This document shows positions 44,623-52,530 of a stretch of 64,000 bases of DNA, piece by piece. Each line of letters starts with the position of its first letter. Position 1 is the stretch's first letter. Made by a program: the position numbers and the translations under genes. The stretch covers positions 62,001 through 126,000 of the forward strand of contig NZ_PGSG01000093.1 of the NCBI RefSeq assembly GCF_002843305.1, written 5' to 3'. This DNA is from Streptomyces barkulensis (GTDB taxonomy: Bacteria > Actinomycetota > Actinomycetes > Streptomycetales > Streptomycetaceae). The notes under the pieces were generated by a model. It saw only the letters and a program-made list of their open reading frames with translations, did no database searches and was not told the origin of the DNA.

Positions 44623-45651
44623 TCACGGAGCGACCCCGGTCACGGGCAGGCCGGTCTCCTCGGGAAGGCCGAGGGCGATGTTCATGCTCTGCACCGCGCC
44701 GCCCGCGGTGCCCTTGGTGAGGTTGTCGATGGCGCTGACGACGACCACGCGGTCGGCCGCCTCGTCGTACGCGACCTGGACCAGCGCACTGTTGGAGCCG
44801 TACACGGCGGCGGTGGACGGCCACTGCCCCTCGGGCAGCAGATGGACGAACGGCTCGGCGGCCAGCGCCTTGTCGTACACCTCACGCAGCCGGTCGGCGG
44901 TCAGGCCCGGCCGGGCCCTGGCGGTGCAGGTGGCCAGGATGCCCCGGGACATCGGGGCGAGGGTGGGGGTGAAGGAGACGGTGACCGGCTCGTCCGCGAC
45001 GGCCGAGAGGTTCTGCGCCATCTCGGGGGTGTGCCGGTGGACACCGCCGACGCCGTAGGGGCTCATCGAGCCCATCACCTCACTGCCCAGCAGATGGGGC
45101 TTGGGCGCCTTGCCCGCACCCGAGGTGCCGGTGGCCGCGACCACCACCACGTCGGACTCGACCAGACCGGCCCCGAAGGCCGGGAAGAGCGCGAGCGTCA
45201 CGGCCGTCGGATAGCAGCCGGGGACCGCGACGCGCCGGGACCCCGTCAGCGCGTCGCGTGCCCCCGGCAACTCGGGGAGGCCGTACGGCCAGGTGCCGGC
45301 GTGCGGCGTGCCGTAGAAGCGCTCCCAGTCTCCTGGGTCCCTCAGCCGGAAGTCGGCCCCGCAGTCGATGACCAGCGCCTCGTCCCCGAGCCGCTCGGCG
45401 ACGGCCGCGGACTGGCCGTGCGGCAGGGCGAGGAACACCACGTCGTGGCCGGTCAGCGCCTCCACCGTGGTGACCTCCAGGACACGGTCGGCAAGCGGCG
45501 GCAGGTGCGGCTGGAGTGCGCCCAGGCGCTGCCCGGCGTTGGAGTTGCCCGTCAGCGCCCCGATCTCGACCTCGGGGTGCCCGGTCAGCAGGCGCAGGAT
45601 CTCGCCCCCCGCGTAGCCGCTCGCTCCCGCCACTGCCGCTCGCACTGCCAT
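44623..45651 (-). CDS. argC: N-acetyl-gamma-glutamyl-phosphate reductase
   Basis: This 342-residue NADP-dependent enzyme has the Rossmann motif VAGASGYAGGE and the catalytic cysteine Cys146 in VPGCYPTA. It reduces acetylglutamyl phosphate to the semialdehyde. It is the first gene of argC-J-B-D-R, with GAGGAGG eight bases before the ATG and a strong promoter overlapping an ARG-box-like operator. Confidence 0.98.
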   Translation of the reverse strand: MAVRAAVAGASGYAGGEILRLLTGHPEVEIGALTGNSNAGQRLGALQPHLPPLADRVLEVTTVEALTGHDVVFLALPHGQSAAVAERLGDEALVIDCGADFRLRDPGDWERFYGTPHAGTWPYGLPELPGARDALTGSRRVAVPGCYPTAVTLALFPAFGAGLVESDVVVVAATGTSGAGKAPKPHLLGSEVMGSMSPYGVGGVHRHTPEMAQNLSAVADEPVTVSFTPTLAPMSRGILATCTARARPGLTADRLREVYDKALAAEPFVHLLPEGQWPSTAAVYGSNSALVQVAYDEAADRVVVVSAIDNLTKGTAGGAVQSMNIALGLPEETGLPVTGVAP

Positions 45652-45675
45652 GGAATCCTCCTCATCGACAGCATG

Positions 45676-45704
45676 ACTATACGCAGTGCGGCAGTTTTAT
45701 GCAA
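45676..45704 (-). promoter_or_regulatory. argC promoter and ARG-box-like operator
   Basis: Minus-strand TTGCAT (45704-45699) and TATAGT (45681-45676) with a 17-base spacer give an excellent promoter starting about 18 bases before argC. The TGCATAAAACTG and GCGTATAG half-elements overlap it and resemble the argG operator, so ArgR repression is expected. Between 45721 and 45880 I see only GC-rich sequence. Confidence 0.75.
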
Positions 45705-45880
45705 TGAGTGCACAAGACGGCACGGCGGCGCCGGGGGCCGGAAAGGCGGGGCGGGGAAGACGACCGGCCCGCCGACCGGTCGGGGGACCGGAAAGGCGGG
45801 CCGGACAGGGCCGCGGCTGCGGCCGCGGCGGTGAGCGCCGCGTCACACGGACGCCGCGCGGTGGCGGCAGGGGGCGGGGG

Positions 45881-46276
45881 TCAGGGGCTGGGGCGGTCGC
45901 CCTGCTCCGCCTTCCGCTCCTTCAGGCGTACCGCCTCCTTGCGGACCTCGGCCTGAGTGGCGCGCTCCTTCCGCAGCCACTCGGGGTTCTCCGCCTTGAG
46001 CGCCTCGATCTGCGCGGTGGTCAGGGGCTCGGTGATCCCGCCGCGCGCGAGTCCCGAGTTGGAGACACCCAGCTTCGCCGCCACCACCGGGCGGGGATGC
46101 GGTCCGTTGCGCCGCAGTTCCCGCAGCCACTCGGGCGGGTCGGTCTGCAGCGCGTTCAGTTCCGCGCGCGAGACGACGCCCTCCCGGAACTCGGCGGGGG
46201 TGGCCTCGAGGTACACACCCAGTTTCTTCGCCGCGGTGGCGGGCTTCATCGTCTGGGCGGTCTGCTGCGACTTCAT
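45881..46276 (-). CDS. DUF5997 family protein, putative DNA-binding partner
   Basis: This 131-residue protein contains two related units. AAKKLGVYLE ... RAELNALQTDPPEWLRELRR and VVAAKLGVSNSG ... TAQIEALKAENPEWLRKERA align as an internal duplication. Each has a short helix pair like a helix-turn-helix, followed by the PEWLR motif. The family is seen beside a LysR effector-domain gene in actinobacteria, as here. No function is established. TACCCT lies seven bases before the ATG and no ribosome-binding site is seen, so the message may be leaderless. Confidence 0.8.
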   Translation of the reverse strand: MKSQQTAQTMKPATAAKKLGVYLEATPAEFREGVVSRAELNALQTDPPEWLRELRRNGPHPRPVVAAKLGVSNSGLARGGITEPLTTAQIEALKAENPEWLRKERATQAEVRKEAVRLKERKAEQGDRPSP

Positions 46277-46348
46277 GGGGTCCAGGGTATCGAGCGCCCA
46301 CGGCTCCTCCCGCCACCCGGTTCCCCGGCCGCCCGGTAGCCTGGCTCG
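46277..46348. promoter_or_regulatory. Compact divergent promoter region (leaderless pair)
   Basis: Only 72 bases separate DUF5997 and the LysR-effector gene. On each strand a -10-like element (TACCCT on minus, TAGCCT on plus) ends six or seven bases before the start codon, where leaderless transcripts would begin. The two promoters lie back to back, so one regulator could control both. Confidence 0.45.
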
Positions 46349-47161
46349 GTGAACGGCTCGGAAGCACCCCCCTCGTTCCGGCTCGCGTACGTCCCGGGAG
46401 TGACACCCACCAAGTGGGTGCGGATCTGGAACGAGCGTCTGCCCGGCATCCCGCTCGACCTCGTCCAGGTGCCCGCCGCCGAGGCGTCCGGTGTACTGCG
46501 CGACGGCGGCGCCGACGCGGGTTTCCTGCGCCTGCCCACCGACCGGACGGACCTCAGCGCCATCCCCCTCTACACCGAGACCACGGTGGTCGTGGTCCCC
46601 AGGGACCACCTCGTGACGGCGGCCGAGGAGGTGTCCGCCGGGGAACTGGCCGACGAGATCGTGCTGCACCCCCTCGACGACACCCTGGACTGGGAGCGCC
46701 CGCCGGGGCGGCCCGCCCTCGAGCGCCCCGCCACCACGGCGGACGCGATCGAGCTGGTGGCGGCGGGGGTGGGGCTGCTCGTCGTACCGCAGTCGCTCGC
46801 CCGGCTGCACCACCGCAGGGACCTCACCTACCGGCCCGTCACGGACACCCCCCAGTCGCGCGTCGCGCTGTCGTGGCGCGAGGACCGGACCACCGATCTC
46901 GTGGAGGACTTCATCGGGATCGTCCGGGGGCGGACCGTCAACAGCACCCGGGGCCGGCGCCCCGCCGCCGAGGAGGCCGGGCCGGGCAGGCCGGACAAGC
47001 AGAGCAAGCAGGGCAAGGCGAAGCCGCAGCGCTCGGACGGGGGCGGAGCGCGGCGGAAGTCCGCGGCAGGCGGGCAGACCGGCCGGGCCGGACGGCGCGG
47101 CTCCGGCGGCGCCAAGGGCTCCGGGGGCGGCCGGCGCGGCAGGCCCCGCCGCAGGTCGTAG
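46349..47161 (+). CDS. LysR-type effector-binding domain protein without HTH
   Basis: This 270-residue protein has the periplasmic-binding-like effector fold of LysR regulators (FRLAYVPGVTPTKWVRIWNE ... LHPLDDTLDW ... AAGVGLLVVPQSLARLHH) but lacks the N-terminal winged helix. After residue about 200 comes a Lys/Arg/Gly-rich tail (GGGRRGRPRRRS end) that could touch DNA or RNA. It is divergent from DUF5997, whose repeated helices might supply DNA binding, which would make a split regulator (inference). A GTG start is used. Confidence 0.83.
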   Translation: MNGSEAPPSFRLAYVPGVTPTKWVRIWNERLPGIPLDLVQVPAAEASGVLRDGGADAGFLRLPTDRTDLSAIPLYTETTVVVVPRDHLVTAAEEVSAGELADEIVLHPLDDTLDWERPPGRPALERPATTADAIELVAAGVGLLVVPQSLARLHHRRDLTYRPVTDTPQSRVALSWREDRTTDLVEDFIGIVRGRTVNSTRGRRPAAEEAGPGRPDKQSKQGKAKPQRSDGGGARRKSAAGGQTGRAGRRGSGGAKGSGGGRRGRPRRRS

Positions 47162-47182
47162 CGTCCCGGAGCATCCCCGCCG

Positions 47183-47232
47183 CGCCTCCGCGGCGCCTCC
47201 GCGGCGCCTCCGCGGCCTCCGCGGCCTCCGGG
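47183..47232. repeat. Short CG-rich tandem repeat
   Basis: The unit GCCTCCGCGG and its shortened form CCTCCGCGG recur about five times after the stop of the LysR-effector gene. Confidence 0.6.
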
Positions 47233-47259
47233 ACGAGCCGGAACTCCGGGCTTGTGGTT

Positions 47260-47283
47260 GACGCTGCGTAAACCCCTAGCGTC
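47260..47283. promoter_or_regulatory. MerR-type dyad upstream of the TipAS regulator
   Basis: GACGCT (47260-47265) and AGCGTC (47278-47283) form a perfect dyad with a 12-base spacer, 43 bases before the regulator's ATG, overlapping a TTGACG that may serve as -35. The position fits autoregulation by the MerR-family product. Confidence 0.5.
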
Positions 47284-47325
47284 GTCAGCACCGACCAGAT
47301 CACCGAGGACCGGAGGCGGCAGGCG

Positions 47326-48075
47326 ATGGAATGGCCCATTCAGGAGATCGCCCGCTCGGCCGGGACCACCAGCCGCACCCTGCGCCACTACGACGCCGTG
47401 GGGCTGCTGCGTCCCAGCCGGGTCGGGCACGGCGGAATCCGCTACTACGACGAGCACGCGCTGGTGCGGCTCCAGCGGATCCTGCTGCTGCGCGAACTCG
47501 GCCTGGGGCTGGCCGCCATCTCCGAGGCGCTCGACGGGCAGCGGGACGCGGCCGCCGCGCTGCACACCCATCTGGAACTGCTCGAGCGGGAGCGGGAGCG
47601 CCTGGGCCGGCAGATCGAGTCGGTACAAAAGACGCTGACCAGGATCAAAGGAGGCGAGCCCCTGATGCCCGATGAGGCTCTCGACGGTTTCGACCACACC
47701 AGGTACAAGGACGAGGTGATCGAACGCTGGGGCCGCGACGCCTTCGAGCGTGGCGACCGCTGGTGGCGCTCGCTGACGGAGGACGACAGGAAGTCCCTCC
47801 AGCAGCGCCAGACCGACATCTCCACCGACTACGCCCGCGCCCACCGGGCCGGTCTCGCGCCGGACAGTGAGGAGGTGCTCGCGATCACCCGGCGGCACTA
47901 CGAGTGGGTGTCCGCCGGCTGGCAGGGCAGGCGCCCCGGTGCGGAGCAGTTCGCCGGGCTCGGGCAGATGTACGTCGACGACCCCCGCTTCACCGCCGCC
48001 TACGACCGGTACGGCGAGGGCACGGCGGCCTTCGTCCGGGACGCCATGGCCGCCTACGCCGAGTGCGAGCTGTAG
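47326..48075 (+). CDS. MerR-family regulator with TipAS effector domain
   Basis: This 249-residue regulator has an N-terminal MerR winged helix (PIQEIARSAGTTSRTLRHYD, then RYYDEHALVRLQRILLL), a coiled-coil dimer helix (LELLERERERLGRQIESVQK) and a C-terminal TipAS domain. In TipAL, TipAS binds thiopeptide antibiotics and activates transcription. The ligand here is unknown. A GGAGG ribosome-binding site precedes the ATG. No transporter or resistance gene is next to it. Confidence 0.92.
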   Translation: MEWPIQEIARSAGTTSRTLRHYDAVGLLRPSRVGHGGIRYYDEHALVRLQRILLLRELGLGLAAISEALDGQRDAAAALHTHLELLERERERLGRQIESVQKTLTRIKGGEPLMPDEALDGFDHTRYKDEVIERWGRDAFERGDRWWRSLTEDDRKSLQQRQTDISTDYARAHRAGLAPDSEEVLAITRRHYEWVSAGWQGRRPGAEQFAGLGQMYVDDPRFTAAYDRYGEGTAAFVRDAMAAYAECEL

Positions 48076-48166
48076 CGCTCTCCGAAGCCGGCACGGCCAG
48101 GCGCCGCGGAAGTGCGGCGGAGGTGCGGCAGGGGGTACGGCCGGAAACACCGCGCCCCGCCGCACG

Positions 48167-48739
48167 TCAGTGGTCCATGGCCAGTGTCCAGTCCCCCGCC
48201 CACCCGGCCAGGGTGACCGACGACAGCGGCCGGACGTCCACACGCCAGTAGGTGTGCGGCGGCGCCTTCAGCGCGTACACCGCGGCCGCGCGCAGCACCG
48301 TCGGTTCGACGACCGCGGCGATCAGGGTGTCGTCCTCGCCGCCCGGCCGGGTGTCCAGCCAGTCGCCCACCCGCAGGATGAAGGAGAGCAGCGACTCGCC
48401 GCCGTGCGGGGTGGCGTGGGGGTCGGCGAGCCAGGCGTCCACGGCCCGCGGCTCGACCGCGGCGACCTCCCTGAGGGTGCGCCCGCGCCACCGGCCCATG
48501 TCGCACTCACGCAGCGCGGGCTGGGCCAGCGGCCGTATCCCCAGGACGTCCCCGGTCTCGCGGCAGCGCATGGTCGGCGAGCAGTAGCGCAGTTCGGCGC
48601 CCGCCAGATGCCCGTACGCCGGGACGGCCCGCTCGGCCTCCCGCCACCCGGCGGCGTCCAGGGGGCGGTCGTCCTCGAAGCGCACGTCCAGCAGGGATGA
48701 GCTGCGGGCGGCGGCGAGCAGCGTGATCCGCAGATGCAT
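48167..48739 (-). CDS. Histidine-phosphatase-fold protein lacking catalytic histidines
   Basis: This 190-residue protein follows the phosphoglycerate-mutase pattern: CSPTMRCRETGDVL matches the SxxxRAxxT motif and LRECDMGRWRGRTL matches the ExxxGxxEG motif. The nucleophile motif (normally RHG) reads LLAAARSSS at residues 7-15, and the second histidine site reads VVEPTVLR at about 143-150. Both key histidines are therefore gone, so phosphatase activity is unlikely and a binding or regulatory role is inferred. TACCAT six bases before the ATG suggests a leaderless message. Confidence 0.82.
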   Translation of the reverse strand: MHLRITLLAAARSSSLLDVRFEDDRPLDAAGWREAERAVPAYGHLAGAELRYCSPTMRCRETGDVLGIRPLAQPALRECDMGRWRGRTLREVAAVEPRAVDAWLADPHATPHGGESLLSFILRVGDWLDTRPGGEDDTLIAAVVEPTVLRAAAVYALKAPPHTYWRVDVRPLSSVTLAGWAGDWTLAMDH

Positions 48740-48811
48740 TACCGGATGGTAGAACCGTGAACCGGATTGTTCGACGGTCGGGCACGGACTGTTTTCGGAC
48801 GTATGCCCGGA

Positions 48812-49231
48812 TCACTCGGGGATCAGCGCCATCAGCCGCCCGGGGTCCGCCGGCGGACGGAAGCCGAACCCATCGTAGAGGCCGTGCGCGTCCTCGGTGG
48901 CCAGCAGCACCCGTCCGAGCCCGTACGGCTCGAGCTCCGCGAGCGCGGCTTTCACCAGCGCCTTCCCCAAACCCCGGCCGCGGGCGGCGGGGGCGACGTA
49001 GACGTCGCACAGCCAGGCGAAGGTGGCCCGGTCGGTGACCACCCGCGCATAGCCGAGCTGCTCGCCGGTGACGCTGTCGTACGCCCCGAGGTTGAGCGAG
49101 CCCGCGATGGCCCTGTCCTGTTTGCCGCGGCTGCGGCCGAGCGCCCAGTAGGCGTCGGTGGACAGCCAGTGGTGGACGCGGGCGGCGTCGAGGCGGGCGG
49201 GGTCGGTGGAGATCTCGTACGGGGTGCTCAT
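48812..49231 (-). CDS. GNAT N-acetyltransferase
   Basis: This 139-residue GNAT protein begins YEISTDPARLDAARVHHWLS and has VYVAPAARGRGLGKALVKAA for acetyl-CoA. The pattern YEISTDPxxLD with a GFGFRPP ending is seen in a widespread GNAT subgroup of unknown substrate. The ATG was set by family length; upstream codons lack coding character. Confidence 0.87.
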   Translation of the reverse strand: MSTPYEISTDPARLDAARVHHWLSTDAYWALGRSRGKQDRAIAGSLNLGAYDSVTGEQLGYARVVTDRATFAWLCDVYVAPAARGRGLGKALVKAALAELEPYGLGRVLLATEDAHGLYDGFGFRPPADPGRLMALIPE

Positions 49232-49284
49232 GGCGGGAGAGCCTGGCAGCCGGGGCGCGGTCCGTCGACCGGTTTTGCCCCTAC

Positions 49285-49350
49285 CCCGCTTTCCCCGGCC
49301 TTCCCGCTTTCCCCGGCCTTCCCACCTCCCCGGTCTCCCCGGTCTCCCCG
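49285..49350. repeat. 18-bp direct repeat and CT-rich tract
   Basis: Two exact copies of an 18-base unit (49285-49302, 49303-49320; core GCTTTCCCCGGCC) are followed by degenerate CCCCGGTCT repeats in the gap before the DUF1918 gene. The tract is strongly pyrimidine-rich on the plus strand. Confidence 0.7.
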
Positions 49351-49450
49351 CCGTCCCCTCCGCTTCCGCGCTCGCGGGCGCCCGGCCGCCCTCCACCCCT
49401 AGAATCGGGGTCAAAAGGATTTTCTTCCCGATACGGACAGGAGACCGCCG

Positions 49451-49672
49451 ATGCAGGCGAACGCGGGCGACCTGCTGCTGGTCCACGGCAGGTTCGTGGG
49501 GCAGCACGAGAGGGTCGCGGAGATCATCGAGGTACTCGGGACGAACGGCGAGCCGCCGTACCGGGTCCGCTTCGAGGACGGGCACGAGACCGTCATGTCA
49601 CCGGGGCCCGACTCCGTGGTGCGGCACCACGGCGAGCCCCTGCTGGAGCACGGCGAACCCCGGCGCCGCTGA
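49451..49672 (+). CDS. DUF1918 domain protein
   Basis: This 73-residue protein contains GDLLLVHGRFVGQHERVAEI and PYRVRFEDGHETVMSPGPDSVV, the standard DUF1918 pattern, a small SH3-like barrel common in actinobacteria and of unknown function. An AGGAGA ribosome-binding site precedes the ATG. The last codons and the stop lie in a terminator hairpin. Confidence 0.9.
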   Translation: MQANAGDLLLVHGRFVGQHERVAEIIEVLGTNGEPPYRVRFEDGHETVMSPGPDSVVRHHGEPLLEHGEPRRR

Positions 49673-49680
49673 CGCCGGGG
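49658..49680 (+). terminator. Terminator spanning the DUF1918 stop codon
   Basis: An 8-bp perfect stem (49658-49665 with 49673-49680) has the TGA (49670-49672) in its loop. Confidence 0.6.
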
Positions 49681-49732
49681 CCGCGCACCGGACGAAAGGA
49701 ACAAAAGGAGGCGGGGCCGCCGCGGGGACCGG

Positions 49733-50992
49733 CTAGCGGGGCGCCCGCACCGGTCGGTCGTAGTGGTCCTCCACCACCCGGCTCATCGCCCCGATCGGGT
49801 CCGCGGCGACGTGCTTCGCCGAGAAGTAGACGTTGCCGCGGACCTCGGGGTGACGGCCGCAGAGCGTCAGATGGCGGGAGAGCTCGGCCGGGTCGTGCCA
49901 GGCCGGCCCCTGGGCCGGATCGCCCGCCTTGTACAGCGCCTCGCCGATGTGGAGTTCGACGCCGGTGCCCCGCACCACATCGGCCCACCAGGGCACCAGC
50001 TTCGCGTAGTCGGCGGCGGCGAAACCGATGTTCCAGTACACCTGCGGCACGATGTGGTCGACCCAGCGCTCGCGCACCCACTTGCGGGTGTCGGCGTACA
50101 GGTCGTCGTAGGTCTCCACGCCCGCGCGGGTGTCGGAGCCCTCCGGGTCGGTGCCCGCGTTGCGCCACACGGCGAAGGGGCTGATCCCGAAGCGCACGCG
50201 CGGCTTGGTCCGCCTCAGGCGCAGCGCGGTCTCCCGCACCAGCCGGTCGATGTTGTCGCGCCGCCAGTCGGCCCGGTCGGCGAAGGCGCCGCCGTACCGC
50301 TCGTAGGCCTCGTCGTCGTCGAAGACCTCCCCCGCCACCGGGTACGGGTAGAAGTAGTCGTCCCAGTGCACACCGTCGATGTCGTAGCGCTCCACCGCGT
50401 CGAACATCGCGTCCTGGACGAAGGCGCGCACCTCGGGCAACCCGGGGTTGTAGTAGAGCTTGCCGCCGTAGGCCACCACCCACTCCGGGCGGCGGCGCGC
50501 GGGGTGGGAGTCGGCCAGCCGCCCGGGATCGTCGTGGTTGGCCACCCGGTAGGGGTTGAACCAGGCGTGCAGCTCCAGCCCGCGACGGTGCGCCTCGCAC
50601 ACGGCGAAACCCAGCGGGTCCCAGCCGGGGTCCTCGCCCTGGGTGCCGGTGAGGTACTGCGCCCAGGGCTCGTAGGGCGAGGGCCACAGGGCGTCCGCGG
50701 TGGGCCGCACCTGGAGGAACACCGTGTTGAGGCGGCGCTCGACCGCCGTGTCCAGATGCGCCAGCAGTTGTCCTCGCTGCTCGGCCGCGGCGAGCCCGGG
50801 CCTGGTCGGCCAGTCGATGTTGGCGACGGTGGCCACCCACATCCCGCGCAGCTGCGGGCGCCGCCGGTACCGGCCGTCCCCGCCGCCCGCCTCCGCGGCC
50901 GACGCCGTACCCGCCCCCGGGCCGGTCAGCAGCGAGCCGGAGAGCACCCCGACCGCCGCCGCACCGAAGGTTCTCCTGGAGAAAAGCCCCAT
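49733..50992 (-). CDS. Secreted glycosyl-hydrolase-like 10 (GHL10/DUF187) protein
   Basis: This 419-residue protein starts with a twin-arginine-type signal (SRRTFGAAAVGVLSGSLL). The mature TIM-barrel opens RGMWVATVANIDWP and contains LNTVFLQVRPTADALW, LHAWFNPYRVAN, VERYDIDGVHWDDYFYPYP and ISPFAVWRN, the pattern of GHL10/YngK-like enzymes. Some members cleave peptidoglycan- or polysaccharide-linked sugars; the substrate here is unknown. The conserved Asp-Asp pair in HWDDYFYP is probably catalytic. Confidence 0.92.
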   Translation of the reverse strand: MGLFSRRTFGAAAVGVLSGSLLTGPGAGTASAAEAGGGDGRYRRRPQLRGMWVATVANIDWPTRPGLAAAEQRGQLLAHLDTAVERRLNTVFLQVRPTADALWPSPYEPWAQYLTGTQGEDPGWDPLGFAVCEAHRRGLELHAWFNPYRVANHDDPGRLADSHPARRRPEWVVAYGGKLYYNPGLPEVRAFVQDAMFDAVERYDIDGVHWDDYFYPYPVAGEVFDDDEAYERYGGAFADRADWRRDNIDRLVRETALRLRRTKPRVRFGISPFAVWRNAGTDPEGSDTRAGVETYDDLYADTRKWVRERWVDHIVPQVYWNIGFAAADYAKLVPWWADVVRGTGVELHIGEALYKAGDPAQGPAWHDPAELSRHLTLCGRHPEVRGNVYFSAKHVAADPIGAMSRVVEDHYDRPVRAPR

Positions 50993-51120
50993 GCTGCCTC
51001 CTCTGACGACGACTCACCCGATCATCCCGGCCGGGTAGCGACATGGCAACTGCGCGTGACGAAACGAGTGCGCGTCCGCTCGTGCCACGCCGCCCTCCCG
51101 GCACACCCGACACGGCCGCC

Positions 51121-51351
51121 GACGGCTGGGAGGCGGTCTGTTCCTTCGGACGGCCAGAGGGCCGGGCCGGCCAGGTGCGGAACGCCTCCCTCACCGAGAG
51201 TGGTGCCACGGTGACGGTCTCCTCGGTGGGCTGGAACGCGCGGCTGGAGCCGGGCGCCTCGGCGTCCTTCGGCTTCACCTGTTCCTGGTCGGGCGCCAAC
51301 GGCCTTCCCGACTCCTTCGAGCTCAACGGGGCGGCCCGCACCACGAGCTGA
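51121..51351 (+). pseudogene. Truncated CBM2 carbohydrate-binding domain
   Basis: The frame 51121-51351 matches the second half of a CBM2 cellulose/chitin-binding domain: DGWEAVCSF, ATVTVSSVGWNARLEPGASA, FGFTCSWSGANGLPDSFELN. The N-terminal half with its Cys, the catalytic domain and a signal peptide are missing, and the closing Cys is replaced. An ATG at 51043 continues the frame but adds no recognisable domain. It is probably the remnant of a secreted glycosidase. Confidence 0.65.
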
Positions 51352-51388
51352 CCGCGCGGGCGGCCGCGCGGACCGCCGTACGGACGGC

Positions 51389-51425
51389 CGGTCGGCCGGG
51401 GCCGCGAAGCCCCGGCCGACCGTTT
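51389..51425 (+). terminator. Terminator before the dehydrogenase gene
   Basis: A perfect 14-bp stem (51389-51402 with 51409-51422) with a 6-base loop is followed by TTT on the plus strand. Confidence 0.75.
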
Positions 51426-51521
51426 CCCCGGCGCGACGCGGTAACGTCGGTCGGCGAGGCGCTGCGGCCGGAACCGTACGGGGGCGGCGTCACGGACCAG
51501 TGGATCAGCGAAAGGCACGAT

Positions 51522-52379
51522 GTGACCGACATCGAACGCGTCGGAGTGGTTGGCTGCGGCCAGATGGGCTCGGGTATCGCCGAGGTCTGCGCACGGGCCG
51601 GCCTGGACGTCATGGTCGCCGAGACCACCGGCGAAGCCCTGGAGATAGGCCGTACCCGGCTGGTGACCTCCCTGGACAAGGCCGCCGCACGAGGCAAGAT
51701 CAGCGAGGCGGAGCGCGACGCCACCCTGGAGCGCCTCTCCTTCACCACCGACCTCGGCGAGTTCGCCGACCGCGATCTGGTGGTCGAGGCGGTCGTGGAG
51801 AACGAGCAGGTCAAGACCGAGATCTTCCAGATCCTCGATCAGGTGGTGACCAGCCCGGACGCGATCCTGGCCTCCAACACCTCCTCCATCCCGCTGGTGA
51901 AGCTGGCCGTGGCGACCTCCCGCCCGGACCGGGTGATCGGCATCCACTTCTTCAACCCCGCGCCGGTGCAGCGGCTGGTGGAGCTGATCCCCGCGCTGAC
52001 CACCTCCGACGACACCATCGCGCGCGCCGAGGCCGCGGTCGTCAAGCTGCTGGGCAAGCACGCCATCCGCGCCCAGGACCGCTCGGGCTTCGTGGTCAAC
52101 GCGCTGCTGATCCCGTACCTGCTCTCGGCGATCCGGATGTTCGAGACGGGCATCGCCAGCCGCGAGGACATCGACAACGGCATGGAGATGGGCTGCGCGC
52201 ACCCCATGGGGCCGCTCAAGCTCGCCGACCTCATCGGCCTGGACACCGTCGCCTCGGTCGCGTACTCGATGTACGAGGAGTACAAGGAGCCCCTGTACGC
52301 CGCCCCGCCGCTGCTGCAGCGGATGGTCGACGCCGGCCGCCTGGGCCGCAAGACCGGCGCGGGCTTCTACACGTACTGA
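51522..52379 (+). CDS. 3-hydroxybutyryl-CoA dehydrogenase
   Basis: This 285-residue short 3-hydroxyacyl-CoA dehydrogenase has the NAD motif GVVGCGQMGSGIAEVCA, the region NTSSIPLVKLA, the active-site HFFNPAPVQRLVELI and the C-terminal HPMGPLKLADLIGLDT. It reduces acetoacetyl-CoA or oxidises 3-hydroxybutyryl-CoA in butyrate or fatty-acid metabolism. It lies alone between two terminators. The GTG start has AAAGG eight bases upstream. Confidence 0.95.
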   Translation: MTDIERVGVVGCGQMGSGIAEVCARAGLDVMVAETTGEALEIGRTRLVTSLDKAAARGKISEAERDATLERLSFTTDLGEFADRDLVVEAVVENEQVKTEIFQILDQVVTSPDAILASNTSSIPLVKLAVATSRPDRVIGIHFFNPAPVQRLVELIPALTTSDDTIARAEAAVVKLLGKHAIRAQDRSGFVVNALLIPYLLSAIRMFETGIASREDIDNGMEMGCAHPMGPLKLADLIGLDTVASVAYSMYEEYKEPLYAAPPLLQRMVDAGRLGRKTGAGFYTY

Positions 52380-52422
52380 GATCCGCCGAACCGCACGGCG
52401 CCGGCCGGGCCGCGCGGAGGCG

Positions 52423-52478
52423 GGAACGCCGACGGCGGGGCGCCCCCTTCGGTAGGGGCGCCCCGCCGTCGGCGTTCC
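52423..52478. terminator. Bidirectional terminator between convergent genes
   Basis: A perfect 24-bp stem (52423-52446 with 52455-52478) closes an 8-base loop between the dehydrogenase gene and pheT. Confidence 0.88.
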
Positions 52479-52530
52479 GCGTTCCCCGTCGCCGGCACCG
52501 GGCGGGCCGGCCGCGGCGGACGGGAGACGG

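Noticed and set aside
45843..46406. Alternative minus-strand frame overlapping DUF5997
   Set aside because: It has no recognised domain, while the 45881-46276 frame carries the DUF5997 pattern.
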